Assembly (NCBI GenBank): GCA_003339415.1
Contig: PDHQ01000249.1
Coordinates: 1 to 51,530 of the forward strand
From: Ophiocordyceps camponoti-saundersi (nom. inval.)
Taxonomy: Eukaryota; Ascomycota; Sordariomycetes; Hypocreales; Ophiocordycipitaceae
DNA length: 51,530 nucleotides
Reading direction: 5' to 3'
The translations under genes and the position numbers were made by a program. The notes under the pieces are model-generated. The model did no database searches and was not told the DNA's origin. It saw only the letters and a list, made by a program, of their open reading frames with translations. Of the stretch, positions 1 to 12,490 are shown in pieces; the stretch's first letter is position 1, and each line of letters opens with the position of its first letter.

Positions 1-151
1 CTTTCTATTAGTCTTCTTATTAGCCTTCTTATTAGCCTTCTTATTAGTTTATTTATAATACTTTTTATAACCTTTTTTATTACTCTTTTTATTACTCTTT
101 TTATTACTCTTTTTATTACTCTTTTTACTACTCTTTTTATTACTCTTTTTC
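1..151. repeat. Degenerate 12-bp tandem repeats
   Basis: Two adjoining pyrimidine-rich tandem arrays are visible. The first (about 1-48) repeats a unit close to CCTTCTTATTAG. The second (about 70-151) repeats a unit close to TTTTTATTACTC. No coding sense is apparent on either strand. They form the left edge of the window and may be part of a larger array outside it. Confidence 0.8.
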
Positions 152-204
152 TTACTTTTTATATTACTCTTTATATTATTTCTTTATTAATCTTTATATT
201 ACTT

Positions 205-388
205 TTATATTATTATTATATTATATTATTATATTATTATATTATTATATTATTATATTATTATATTATTATATTATTATATTATTATATTATTATATTA
301 TTATATTATTATATTATTATATTATTATATTATTATATTATTATATTATTATATTATTATATTATTATATTATTATATTAATATTATA
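205..388. repeat. 8-bp AT minisatellite (ATTATTAT)n
   Basis: An almost perfect tandem array of the 8-bp unit ATTATTAT, about 22 copies, flanked by further degenerate AT repeats up to about 480. It contains no G or C. The rest of 389-600 is AT-rich sequence in which I see nothing else. Confidence 0.85.
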
Positions 389-600
389 TTAATATTATAT
401 TATATTACATTATTATATAACTCTTATATTAATATTATAATATATAATATATTATTATATTAATAAAATATAATTTTATTTTATTTTTTAATTTTTCTTT
501 ATTACTAATAAATATATTTTTATATAAAAACCTCTTTATATAACTTACCTTTTTCTTTCTTTTATTTTAAATATAAAATAATTATATTTTTAAAAAAAAT

Positions 601-780
601 TATAAGAATCACGAACTTATGATTTAAATTATCTCTAAAAAAATCACTTATAAGTGATTTTTTCACGCTAGTGATTTAAATTATAAAAAATCACTTACTA
701 AGCAAAAATCCGTGATTTAAATCACGAAAAATCACATCACTCATAAGTGATTTTTTAACCCCGTGATTTTTTTCGAACCC
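601..780. repeat. Cluster of palindromic TCAC/GTGA motifs
   Basis: The motifs AAATCAC and GTGATTT recur about ten times in 180 bases, often back to back. Perfect palindromes lie at 638-663 (13-base arms around TTATAA) and at 711-726 (CGTGATTTAAATCACG). Unlike the surrounding DNA, this patch keeps CpA and TpG dinucleotides. It could be transposon subterminal repeats or a protein-binding array; the sequence alone does not decide. Confidence 0.6.
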
Positions 781-999
781 TGATAAATATTATAAAAAAG
801 AAAAAAGACCCCGCCTTAAATTAGGGAAATAAATCCCCCTTATATTAAGTTTCCTATAAGGAGAGGACTCTTACTATAATTTTACTTATAAAATATTAGA
901 TAATTATTTTACGGATATTAGTTAAGATATAAGCTCGCCTCCCTTTTTTCTTTTTATATTTATAAATTTTACTTTTTTTATTATTATATAAGCGGATAA

Positions 1000-3895
1000 T
1001 AGCTATAATTACTATATTACTATAAGCAAATTTTTTATATAACGCTATTAGCTTAAGCGAATTCCCCTTTTTTACTTATAAGTAATCTATATTATTATAT
1101 AAATAAACTATTAATAGCGTATATATTTTAAGCTATACTTATTTATTTATTACTTTCTTTACTTTATAGCTAATATTAGTAGCTAATAATCGCTTATAAT
1201 AATATATATAATTTTAAGCTTACCTAAGATTTAATTTTTAACTTATTTTAAATAGCGTATAATAATATTACGCTATATTTTAATTAGCGGGAAATTATAA
1301 TTTATTTTATTAATAGTTTAGTTATTTTATATTTTAAGTTTCGGTAAATTATTTATTTTATTATAGCTATTCTTAGCTTTATTTTTATAGCTCTTATTCG
1401 CTATAAATCTTAGTATCGTATTAATTATTAATTCCTCGCTATTAGCTTATAAGATATTTTTTATATTTTATATATAAAATCTTTACCTTAACAGTAAGCT
1501 TTTTTTTATTTTTTAAAGTATTAGATTTTACTAACCTTTTTAATAAGAAGAAAGTAAGTATATTGCCCCCTTACCGCGGTAATTATAATTATTATATTTA
1601 ATTATATAAAAGCTTAATAGTTCCTTACTTTTTTTACCTTAAGGATTATTTTATAATATATTTTATAAATATCTTTTTAAGGTTTAGAAATAACTTACTA
1701 ATTTATTAAATAAAGAATAAATCCGCGCTAGCTTATTATTTACGGCCGCCCCTATATTACTTATTAAGAAGCTAAAAGGCGGGTAGCGCTTTTATATTAA
1801 CTATTATATTTTAAATAAAATAATAAAGTAAGATTATTACCCCCTCCTACTTATTAAAAAAACGCTTTATAGCCTTTTTAATACTTACTAGTTTATAAAA
1901 TTTAATATTTATACCGCCTTCTCTAAACTTTATATTATAAAAAGTAAAAAATATTTTATAACTTTCTATACTTATTTTAACTTTTTTAAATACCTTATTT
2001 ACTTTTTTAGCTTTATAAGTATACTTATTATATTTTAGCGTTATATTAATATTATTTTTAATAATTTTTTAGGGGATTTTATTATAATATACTTAGATAA
2101 TATTATTATCTATTTAAAAAGTTCTTATTTTAATTATTAGCGTAAAATACGCGTTATATTTTTATATTTTTATTAAGCTAAACTTTTTAATAATTTTAAT
2201 AAGTATAATTTTATTATTTATAAAGTTAAGTATTTAAGGTTTATTATTTACGCTTATAAAAAAATATAGCTAGATTTTACTAAAACTTTTATAATTTTAA
2301 AATAAAAAGCGCTAACTTATATTTAAAGTATATATAATTTTCTTAAGTTTACTAACTTTTATTATAACTTTATACCTATAAAGGACTAGGCTACGCCTAG
2401 TTATAGTTACTTATATATCGCAGTTTAACTACGATAGCCTATATAATACCCGATATATAAGGAATAAGGGACTTATATATTACGTACTCTTTTACCTATA
2501 CCTTTATATATAGCAGAGGGGTTTAGGCTATAACTTACTAAGGAATAGGCGGGCATTCCCTTTTAGCTTCTAGTCGCTCCTTAATATATATATAAGTTAT
2601 ACTCTTAAGGTTATAAGTTCGAGTCGCTAGGTAGCGGTTACTTAAGCTAATAAGGCTAAAGTAATAGGGGTTACGTGCAGGGTCTTAGAGGGTGCGTAAT
2701 ATAAGCTAGGGGTCGCTACTACGGGGTAGCCCGGGGCCTAAGGGTATATAAAGGACTAGGCTACGCTTAGTTATAGTTACTTATATATCGCAGTTTAATT
2801 ATAATAGCCTATATAATGCCCGATATATAAGGAATAAGGGACTTATATATTACGTACTCTTTTGCCTATACTTTTATATATAGTAGAGGGGTTTAGGCTA
2901 TAACTTACTAAGGAATAGACGGGCATTCCTTTTCGGCTTCTAGTCGCTCCTTAATAATACCTTACTTTCTAAACCTTATAGCCTTTTTAATTAAACTTAT
3001 AAAGCGCGGTATACTTTTTTACTAAACTAATAAATACTAGCTTATTTTTAATACGCTTAAGTCCGCGTTTATCTTTACTTTTATCCTCGCTTAGTAAGAT
3101 TTAGATTATAATATTATTATTAAAGCTAATTATTTTAATAAGGTAGTTAGCGGGTATTTTTCTTAATTTAGCTTAAATTATATTTTTTAGCTTATTATAT
3201 ATTACTTTAAGAAATTTTTACTTATAAAATAAAAGTATATAATTTATAATAAAATATTTTCCGCTATTATTTTTTACCTTAAAGTATAATTTACTAAGCT
3301 AATAAAGGTACTTAGCTATTTTTTATTTTTATAGATTATAAGGCTTTAAAGTATTTTACTATACTTTAAGTTATAATAAAATATTAAGCGCGTTAAGCTA
3401 AAATGTTTATTTTTTTAACTTCCGCTTTTAATATTATTTTAGCGTATAAGTATCGTAGCTTAATATACTTTTCTAATAAGAATAGGATTATTATAAAATA
3501 AAGGAGCGCTTTAATTAGATTATATAGCTTATATTTATTTATTTTTTTAAGGTATAGCTAGCTTAGTTTAGCTTAGCCTTATCTTAGTCTCTTATAGCTA
3601 TACTTTTTACTTAAAATACTCTAGCCCCTTTTTATAATAAAACCTTATAAGATTTTTAATTAAAAGCTTTTTATACTAATCCCCTTTATTATATATATTA
3701 CTAAGCGGTTTAGTTAAGTATTTAAAAATACTTACTAAAAGCGGGTACTTATAAATAAATTATAAACTACTCCCTTTTTACTTATAAATAGCTATAATCT
3801 TAAAGCCGCCTTTAAGTTTTTAAATAAAAAATCTTAATTATTATATTTATTTAATAAACTTATAATTCTTTTAGAATAAAATACTTTAATAAGAA
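1000..3895 (+). pseudogene. Ty3/gypsy pol relic (RT and RNase H), RIP-mutated
   Basis: Reading through TAA/TAG as former Gln/Trp codons, the plus strand shows a gypsy-type reverse transcriptase with the sequence order of the RYPLPLI region near 1,840 and the catalytic Y-x-D-D box at 2090-2101, where the second Asp now reads Asn. RNase H follows, with a recognisable D-H-K-A-L-K-Y-F-T motif at 3344-3370 (His now Tyr). The RT is split by a 580-bp insertion at 2,377-2,956. The right end is cut at about 3,896, where R23 repeats begin, so the integrase is missing or truncated. The left end is not resolved and no LTRs were seen. The strand and family are clear; the limits are approximate. It is non-functional: no ATG start and many stops. 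Confidence 0.75.
2377..2956. mobile_element. 580-bp mini LTR element (TRIM-like) inside gypsy RT
   Basis: Two 210-bp direct repeats (2377-2586 and 2747-2956) flank only 160 bp. The repeats begin TATAAAGG and end TTAATA, consistent with TG...CA termini after RIP. They differ at 12 positions, all transitions. The element is bounded by a perfect 5-bp duplication ATACC (2372-2376 and 2957-2961), and the interrupted RT reading resumes on the right. A purine/GC-rich stretch precedes the right repeat, where a polypurine tract is expected. There is no room for any protein, so it must have been mobilised in trans. The internal part contains GTTCGAGTC (2617-2625), which resembles a tRNA B box. Confidence 0.75.
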
Positions 3896-4620
3896 ATATA
3901 ACTTTTATATATTTTATAAATTTTATACTTATAATAACGCGGATATAAATTTTTTATTTTTATATTATAAGTAGACTCCGCTCTCTTTATTACCTTATAA
4001 TAATAGTAAGCTATACCTAAAGCGACTTTAAAAGGGAGGGTAACGCTATATAAGTTAATTATAATTACGATAATTTTTTATTTAAAATAAAACTTTACTT
4101 TAAATTATAATAATCTTAAACTTAAAAGTTTATTATATTTATTACTTTATTAAAAGCTAAAGTAAATATTAATAAGATTATTTTAGGAAATACTTTTATT
4201 TTTATATAAATAATAATTAAATAAGTAGCGAAATCTAAAAAGGTTTAAGGAGGCGCCCTCCTTACTCTAACTTTATTAATTAATAATATTTTCTTAGCTA
4301 TTATAGCTATAGTTTCTTTTTTCTTTATAGCTTTAAGGCGAGCGGAAGTTTTTTAATATAAGCTATAATTATAGCTAAAGCGCTAAAAAATATTATTAAA
4401 AAGTAAGTTTTTAAGTAATATAAGCGTTAGCTTATAATTTATTTTAATTTTATTATTATTTTACTTTAAGTTTAAATCCTTAAGGTAATTATAATAAATA
4501 TTAATTATAAACTTTATAAATAAAGCTAAGCTTTTATAATATAAAAACTACTTAATAGTAATATTATAATAATATTTTAAGATATTATTTATAAGCTTTA
4601 ATTTAATTTAAAATAGCTTT
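3896..4620 (-). repeat. R23 repeat, partial copy 1
   Basis: This segment matches the reverse complement of the right part of the R23 element at 47,730-49,596, with many C/T and G/A differences. It starts at the same terminal sequence (CTTTTATATATTTTATAAAT) as the copies at 4,621 and 16,288, and is cut at 4,620 where copy 2 begins. It interrupts the gypsy relic to its left. No protein was recognised on either strand. Confidence 0.65.
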
Positions 4621-5264
4621 ATATAACTTTTATATATTTTATAAATTCCGCGCTTATAATAATATAAATATAAACTTTTTATTTTTATATTATAAGTAGA
4701 CTCTACTCTTTTTATTACTTTATAATAATAATAAACTATACTTAAAATAACTCTAAGAAAAAAAGTAATATTATATAAATTAATTATAATTATAAAAGTT
4801 TTTTACTTAAAATATAGCTTTACTTTAAATTATAATAATTTTAAACTTAAAAGTTTACTATATTTATTATTTTTTTAAAAGCTAAGGTAAATATTAGTAA
4901 GATTATTTCGGGAGATATTTTTATCTTTATATAAGTAATTATTAAATAAATAGCGGAGTCTAAGAGGGTTTAGGGAGGCGCCCCTTTTACTTTAACTTTA
5001 TTAGTTAATAATATCTTCTTAGCTATTATAGCTACGGTTTCCTCTCTTTTTTATAGCTTTAGGGGGAGCGGAACTCTTTTAATATAAGCTATAGTTATAG
5101 CTAAAGTATTAAAGAAAACTATTAAAAATAAATTCCTATATAATATAAGTAATAGCTAATAATTTACTTTAACTTTATTATTATTTTACTTTAAGTTTAA
5201 AGCTTTAAAATAATTATAATAAATATTAACCGCGGACTTTATAAGTAAAGCTAAGCCTTTATAA
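4621..5264 (-). repeat. R23 repeat, partial copy 2
   Basis: This second copy lies in the same orientation as copy 1, offset by 725 bp. It covers slightly less of the element and ends exactly at the TIR element that starts at 5,267. Landmarks shared by all copies are the GGCGCC block near 4,977 and a self-complementary stretch of alternating GCTATAATTATAGC type near 5,087. It is unclassified. Confidence 0.65.
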
Positions 5265-5266
5265 TA

Positions 5267-6766
5267 AGGTTTAAAATTAGTTAGTCTTTAGTTAGTTAAG
5301 ACTAACTAGAAAAAGTCTAGACTAAAAATATATACTTTTTAGTTAGTTTTTAGTTAGTTACTTTAAGGACTTTAGTTAGTCTTTAAATATAGTAACTAAC
5401 TAACTAAAAACTAAAGATAAAAAAAACTAAATTTTTAGTTAGCTTATGTAAGCCGTTTTAATTCGAAAAAAAACTATTATATAAAGCTTCTTAAAAGCTA
5501 TATAATACTTTTAAATTTATCTTTATTAAGCTATTTATTATAAAGTAATTAATTCTTTAGTTTAAAAGGCTAGGATAAATACTTATTTTAAAAATAGAAA
5601 GAATTTTATTAAATTCTTATATAAAATAATAAAATAAGTTAAAATAAATAGCTACTTACGTTTAACTTTATATAAGTTTTACAGTTTTTTTTTATTTATA
5701 TAGCTAATATTAGTTTTTAAATTAAATCTTATATAAAAATAGCTAAAGTCTCTTAGCTAAAATCTTTTCTTATAATTCTAATAATTAGTAATATTATAAG
5801 TAAAAATTCTATTAATAATAATTAAAAAATCTATTATTAGATAATATTATTTTTTAGGTCCTTTATTAGAGAAGTTTTTTTAAAAAAAAATTAATTTTAT
5901 TACTCTTAGTAAAGATTTATATAGTAAAAAATATACTAATAAGGAAAAAAGAGGGAAAAATAGAAAAGAATTAATAACTTGAGATTTAAAAAGCTTACTA
6001 AGCAAAAAATAGAATTATAAGTAGATTAAAGCTTTTTTTATATAATAAGATTTTATTAAAAATTTTATCTTATACTAATCCTTTCTTAATTAAATATTAG
6101 CTTTTTAGAAATTTAGTATAAGGTAGGAAGTTTATAGCTTTTTATCTATACCTTATAAATTATTATATAATAAAAAGAATAAAATCCCTTTTACGATAAA
6201 ATCAAGCCTTTTTATATATAAAAAAAATATTCTTATAAGTATTTTAATTAGAAAGATATTAATTCTTAAATTAAATTACTTTTTCTTACTAATATTTTTA
6301 TATAAATTTAAAGAAAATATATAAAATAAAACTAAAATTAATAAAGAATATATTAGGGCTAGTAATACTTTTAAAAATTATATATATATTTTATTATTAT
6401 TTATATAGTATTATTTTTACTTATAAATATATTCCTTAAAACTTTTTATTAAAAATATTACTCTATCTTTAGTATTTTTAAAAAAAGCGGGGAAAATAGC
6501 TATAATTATAAAAAAAACCTTTAAGAGGCGTTTTAGCTAAAAATTAAGGTAAAAATAATAATAAAATAATTAGGGCTAAAGACTAATTTTTTAGTCTTTA
6601 GTTAGTTATTAACTAACTAAAGACTAAAAGTAACTAACTAAAATTAGTTACTATAAGGACTTTAGTTAGTTAGTAACTAATTTAGTCTCTAAAAATAAAG
6701 ACTTTAGTTAGTTAGTCCTAACTAACTAAAAAAAAGACTAAAAAGTCACTAACTAATTTTAAACCT
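5267..6766. mobile_element. 1,500-bp element with terminal inverted repeats, TA target duplication
   Basis: The ends are perfect inverted repeats: AGGTTTAAAATTAGTTAGT at the left and its reverse complement at the right, flanked by TA on both sides (5265-5266 and 6767-6768). About 170-200 bp at each end is filled with the motif GTTAGT and its complement ACTAAC in many orientations, which would be subterminal transposase-binding repeats. This fits a cut-and-paste DNA transposon. TA duplication suggests the Tc1/mariner-pogo group, but I could not read a DDE transposase in the RIP-altered interior, so it may be non-autonomous. Confidence 0.65.
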
Positions 6767-6768
6767 TA

Positions 6769-9700
6769 ATAGCGGCTAATAATAAGTTAAGCTAATAGTT
6801 AGCGGAACCTATTATAATAGTTTAAAACGAGTTTAACTTATAAGCCGAAATACGATAAATAATTAATTATTATAACGTTAATAAAGACTTACTAGGCACT
6901 ACTATCTTATTATTATTAGAGCTTTATAACTAACTCTTAAATTTAAGAATTAGTTTATTTAGTATATTTAATTTAAAATATAGCTACTAAGCTATACTTA
7001 TTATATTTAAATTACGCTATATTTTAGCCTTTTAAATTTTAAGATTTTTCTAATTATAACTAATAAGGCTTTTTTAAAAAACTTAGTTTATAGCTTATAG
7101 CTTTACTAAGATAATAAAGTTAGTATTTAAAGCTATACCTAAACCTCTGCCTAAACTATCTTTATTAGTAATTCCTATTAAAAGTTATTATATTACGCCT
7201 CTTAATAATTATATAAATAATATCTTCTTAAAATATATTATATTTAAGGAATAATAAGCGTTTATTAAGAACTACTTTCTACTTAGATTATTATAAGCCT
7301 TACTTTAGCTAAGTTTTAAGAAGGTTTTTCTTAGTATAATAGAAATCCTAATAATAAGATAAATATATTATATTAGTAGATAGATTATAATTAAGCTTAG
7401 GAGGCTTTAGAAAATCTAAAAATAGCTAGTGCTAATAAATTAAAAGTAATTTAAGGTATTTCTTAAAGTACTTAAACCTTATTAAAAATAGATAGTTAAT
7501 TATATAAAGTTTTTTTAATTACTAATATAACTTATTAGGAATATTCCCTTCTTATAAGGACTATCTAAAGCTTTATTTTTTATAATTCTTAAGTCTCTTA
7601 CTAAAATAGTAATAGCTATCTATAAGCCTTAACTTAATAAGCTAATTTTTATATATATAAATATTATAAGGTTTAAAGTAAGTTACATTATCTTATAATA
7701 ATAAGGAGATAGCTTAATATTAATCTTATATAACTCCTTTTTTTTTATAAAAATATAGTATAATTATAAAATATATAAGTAGGAATTTTATATTTTAGTT
7801 AAATTTTACTATTATTACTAATACTTATTTTATATAATAGATAAATTAACTGTCTTTATAAACTATTTCCTTATTATATAGTTTCTAATTTCTAAGAGCT
7901 ATAAAAATATCTATACTTTTTAACTTTATAAGTAACTAAGCTATAATTATTAAATATTAAAATTACTTATATTAAGAGTTTATAAAACTAAGCTATAAAT
8001 AGTTTATCTAAAACTATTTTTTTATTTAATAAATACTAAGCTATAAATATTACTAACTAAAGAGTAATTAATACTAATATTAAATTATAAAAATAGAAAG
8101 ATAGCTTATAAGGCTATAAAGCGCTTTTTAAATATCTAATAAGTATACTTTTTAAAAAACCGCTATAATAGTATTACTAAAGTAACTATAAAAGTAAGCT
8201 AAAATAAAGTTATAATTAAAGCTATCGAAAAAAGGAAAAAGAGAGGAGAGAAGCCCCCCTCCTAAGCTAGCTATATACCCCGCGTAATAACTAAGCGCTA
8301 TTAGGAAAACCTAAATATATCCGCTATAATCCCCCCTATCTAGCTATAATTAGTTATAGATTAATCCCTTATATAGCCCCCTCCTTAAGCTAGCCGAGGA
8401 GGTAGGAGCGTAAGATAAAAAAGTTACGTACTACTATGCTAGTAAAATACTCTATATAGTCCCTAATAGTAGCCGATAGCCTAATAGCCTTTATAAAGAT
8501 AAGGATAAGAGGGCGGAAGGGCTTTTTTATAGCTTAAGGAATTAAACCCTAATCTTTATAAGGAAGATTCTAATAAGCTTAGAATTATAATATTACTTAA
8601 GATAAGAATTAATAAACTTATATATTAGTAGTAAAAACTTACTTATATAGCTAGCGTATAAGATTAAATAGTATTATACTAGTTATAGGAAGCTTAGAAA
8701 ATACCTTAATTATAGTAAATAATAAAGCTAGCTATATACTTATTACTATATACTACTAGTACTAGTTTATAAGCTAAGGCGTAATATAACTATAATATAT
8801 ATTTACTAATAAATTTATATACTTAAGCTACGCGCGGACTATCCTTATATAAGGTAATATAATAAAGCTAGAAATTACTTAAGCTATAATATTTAGCGTA
8901 TATTTATCCCTCTTTACTTATTATCCCCTTAATTAAAATACTCCGAATTTACCTCTAACTTCCCCGCTTTACTTATAAAAAGCCTTAACCTTAATATCCC
9001 TATTTACCTATAAAGCTTTAGATAATTATATTTAAAATAACTAATTTAATTATACTAATAATAACGCTAGTATTTAGTAATACTAAAATAAAATTATATA
9101 AATATAATATTTATTAAGTTAATAGAAAAAAGGGGCGGTAAATTAATTAGCGTATTAAGAATATTCTTAGAACTAAATATTTTATTAAAGCTTCGGAGAA
9201 AGCTAATAAAAGCTACGTATATTATAAGCTAGTTTTTATAATCTAAGCGCTTTTATAGCTCCTTATATAGCTTAGATAAGAGTAGAATAATCTTAGCGTA
9301 ATTAGATTAATTTAATAGTCTAGCCTTAAAAAAAGTATATTCTTATTTTATAACGTATTCTCTAAGAGGCTTTAATAGCCCCTAATATATCCTAATTAAG
9401 GAAAAACCTACTTAGCGCTTTTTATAATTTTCCTTAAGAAGCTTAGAAATATATATTAAAAAAGCTTTAAGCTAGTAAGAAAAATCTATAGCTATAATAA
9501 TATATAAAAGGAATATTTACTAGAAAGTGCTAAGATAAGAAAAAACGTAATAAAACTAAGACTTAGGTTTCCTAATTATAACTCCGTTAATCGTAAATTT
9601 AGTATATATAGTAGCTAGCTAAGAGTCTAGGCCGGAATAAGCTAAAAGTAACTTTAATATAAGTAAAATTTAATAATATTCTATATTAAGATTTTACTTT

Positions 9701-12320
9701 TATATTCGGTTAGCGGTAAGAGGAGCTTTAATTAATATAATAGTATTACTAAAATAATTATAAAAGTAAGCTAAAATAAAGTTATAATTAAAGCTATTAA
9801 AGAGAGGAAGAAAAGGGGAGAGAAGCCCCCCTCTTAAGCTAGCTATATACCTTACGTAATAATTAAGCGCTATTAGGAAGACCTAAATATATCCGCTATA
9901 ATCCCTCCTATCTAGCTATAATTAATTATAAACTAATTTTTTATAACCGCTTATTAATAAAATAAGCGCCCTTTTACTATAACTAACTATATTTTAATAA
10001 AATACTTTATTAGCTTTATAAACTTAGGAAAAATAAAATAATAAAATTAAAATAAACTTTTAAATAGCTATAGCACTTATAAGAAAAATAAATAAGATAT
10101 TAAGATTATTAAACTATTATATAAACTATTATTATATAAATATAGTTAATTAGCTATAATATAGTAAAGTTCCTAATAAACTTAATTATATCTTAGTAAA
10201 TTATATTAAATAATAAGTAGTATTTTTAAAATAATTAATATAAAAAAATACCTTATTATATTAAGGGAGTTATTTAACTAAATAGTAAAAATACCTTTTT
10301 TAATATAAGATCTTATAAATATTTTACTAAGCTTATAATTTAAATAGCTATTTTAAGCTAAATATTATATATTAATAACTTTATATATATATTTTCTAGC
10401 CTAGTATAGCTTAAGATATTATATCTTATATAATAAATTATAAAAAATATATTTTATATTCTAACTAAAAGCTAAAGGCGCTAAATTAGCTAATTTATAT
10501 TCTAGTACCTTTTTAGGTCCTTATTATAAACTATATAGAACTATTTCTAATATCTATAAATAAAACTAAATTTATATTAATATTAGTTAATTATTTTTCT
10601 CGCTTTATATAGCTTATAGCTTACTAAATAATAAAAGCTTTAGAGACTATTATTAGAATTAAAAATTAGCTAAACTTTATTATAATTATACTTATAGCTA
10701 TTTACTCTAACTTAAATTTTACCTTTTTATTAAAAGAAGTTTTAGCTTTTTTAATAGTAAGAGTTATACTTTAAGTAATAGCGCTATCTAAGTTATATTA
10801 TAATATAAGTTTAGTTAAAGTAATAAATAAATTTTTTTAATAACTTTTAAAAAGATTATAGCTTTTTAAGAATACTTAGTTTAAATATTTACTAATAGTT
10901 ATATAATAACTTAATTATAAGGTTATTAAGACCTTAAGCTATTTACTAACTAAAATACTTTATAGAATAATATAAATTAATTTAAATTCATTTTAATTTA
11001 TAAGATTATTATATAAAGCTTTAAAATTAGAGGAGTAAGTAAAATAGCCCTTATAAGGGAAATATACTAATCTTATTATTAAATTTATAAGCTAAGCTAA
11101 ATATTAGAAATTAGTAGCTAAAAGTAAGTTTAATAAAATTATATATTATAAAATATATATTTATAATAAAAAAAACTAAATTAGTCTAACTCCTAATATA
11201 TAAGTTTATCTAGCTATAGATAAGGCTATTAGGAAACTTAAGCTAATATAAATTAAACTATTTAAGCTATATTACTAAGTTAGGAGGTTATTTTAGATAT
11301 TATAATATATTAACTATTTATTTATTAAAAGGGCCTAAGAACTATTATTCTATAAAGACTCGCTAAAAAATATTATAATTAATTTAAATATTTAAGGCCT
11401 AATAACTAGCTATTACTTAGTAATCTAGTAAGCTTACGGAAACTTTAAATATAACTATATTATTTTTTTTTCTTTTTTTTTCTTTTTATATATTTTTCTT
11501 TTCCCCGCTTTATATTTTATAACTTTACCTTTTTATCCTCTTATAATACTAACTTTTTTACTAACTATATATTATAAAATAACTATATTATAATATATTT
11601 TTATTTTTTAAGCTTTTTTATAACTTATCTATATATTTCTTATTTTTTTTTAAAATAGCCTTGCGACTATTTAAGGGTAAGGCCCTTATAATAAGCATAT
11701 CTTAGAATATAAAAACTTAAAAAGAAACGCTTAATTATATTTCCGATAATAAAAATATATTATACTAATTATTAGGTAAGCTTAATATTTATAATAAAAA
11801 TAAGGATTTTTAAGAAATATTATTTAAAATATTTTATAAAAATTATTACGATAAGAAATATCTTATTTACTTAGATAAATATATCCTATTTATAAGAATA
11901 TTATATAATTACTTCCTTTAACTATAAAATATAAACTTTATTTTCCGTAAGCTAAGATAAAGTACTAAAAGGGAGCTAATAAATAAGTACTTTTTATAGG
12001 TATTAGTAAATACTAATAAGCTAGCTAATATAATAGCCCTTATATAAGTAGCTTCTAAGGTAAAATTTAACTAAGTATATACTTATTTTACTTATAATTA
12101 CCGCTTTAAATAAATTAAGATTTTAAAATCTTAGAAAAAAGTAATAAACTATATAATTAAGCTATTTAATAATAACTTTAAAAATAAAGCTTAAAATAGC
12201 TAATAAGTAGCTTAGCTAATTATTAAAATAATATAAATAAAAGTAAAAAATAAAATTATTATATTTTATATTATTAAACTATAAGGAATTTTTAAAATAA
12301 AAGCTTTTAAGTTATAATAC
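6769..12320 (+). pseudogene. Gypsy pol relic, same family as the 18-27 kb element, interrupted
   Basis: From 6,769 the sequence aligns with 22,405 onward of the gypsy element at 18,329-27,465: the region around 6,920-7,040 parallels 22,550-22,670, then RT thumb, RNase H (to about 8,060) and, after the insertion at 8,164-9,945, integrase, with N-Y-F-S-R-F at 10,589-10,606 matching N-Y-F-L-R-F at 24,418. All differences noticed are of the transition type expected from RIP. Its 5' half (gag, protease, front of RT) and both LTRs are absent here. The right limit is uncertain: 11,480-12,320 is AT-rich and not clearly related. Confidence 0.7.
8164..9945. mobile_element. 1,782-bp small LTR element, copy 1
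   Basis: Identical-length 210-bp LTRs (8164-8373 and 9736-9945) flank 1,362 bp. Termini read TATAAT...TTATA, the RIP form of TG...CA. The 5-bp duplication ACCGC is perfect (8159-8163 and 9946-9950). Immediately after the left LTR comes TAGCCCC, which as TGGCCCC would be a primer-binding site complementary to a tRNA 3' end (...GGGGCCA). The interior is too short for gag plus pol and I read no RT motif in it, so it is probably non-autonomous. It sits in the gypsy relic of 6,769-12,320. The family has a second full copy at 13,695-15,470. Confidence 0.8.
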
Positions 12321-12322
12321 TT

Positions 12323-12490
12323 ACTTATATACTTATATACTTATATACTTATATACTTATATACTTATATACTTATATACTTATATACTTATATACTTAT
12401 ATACTTATATACTTATATACTTATATACTTATATACTTATATACTTATATACTTATATACTTATATACTTATATACTTATATACTTATAT
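12323..12490. repeat. 21 x 8-bp tandem array ACTTATAT
   Basis: A perfect, uninterrupted run of the 8-bp unit ACTTATAT, exactly 21 copies by position. The lack of any mismatch inside strongly mutated DNA suggests that it expanded after RIP. Confidence 0.9.

Noticed and set aside
12323..12490. CRISPR-like array
   Set aside because: It is a head-to-tail 8-bp minisatellite without spacers, in a fungal nuclear context.
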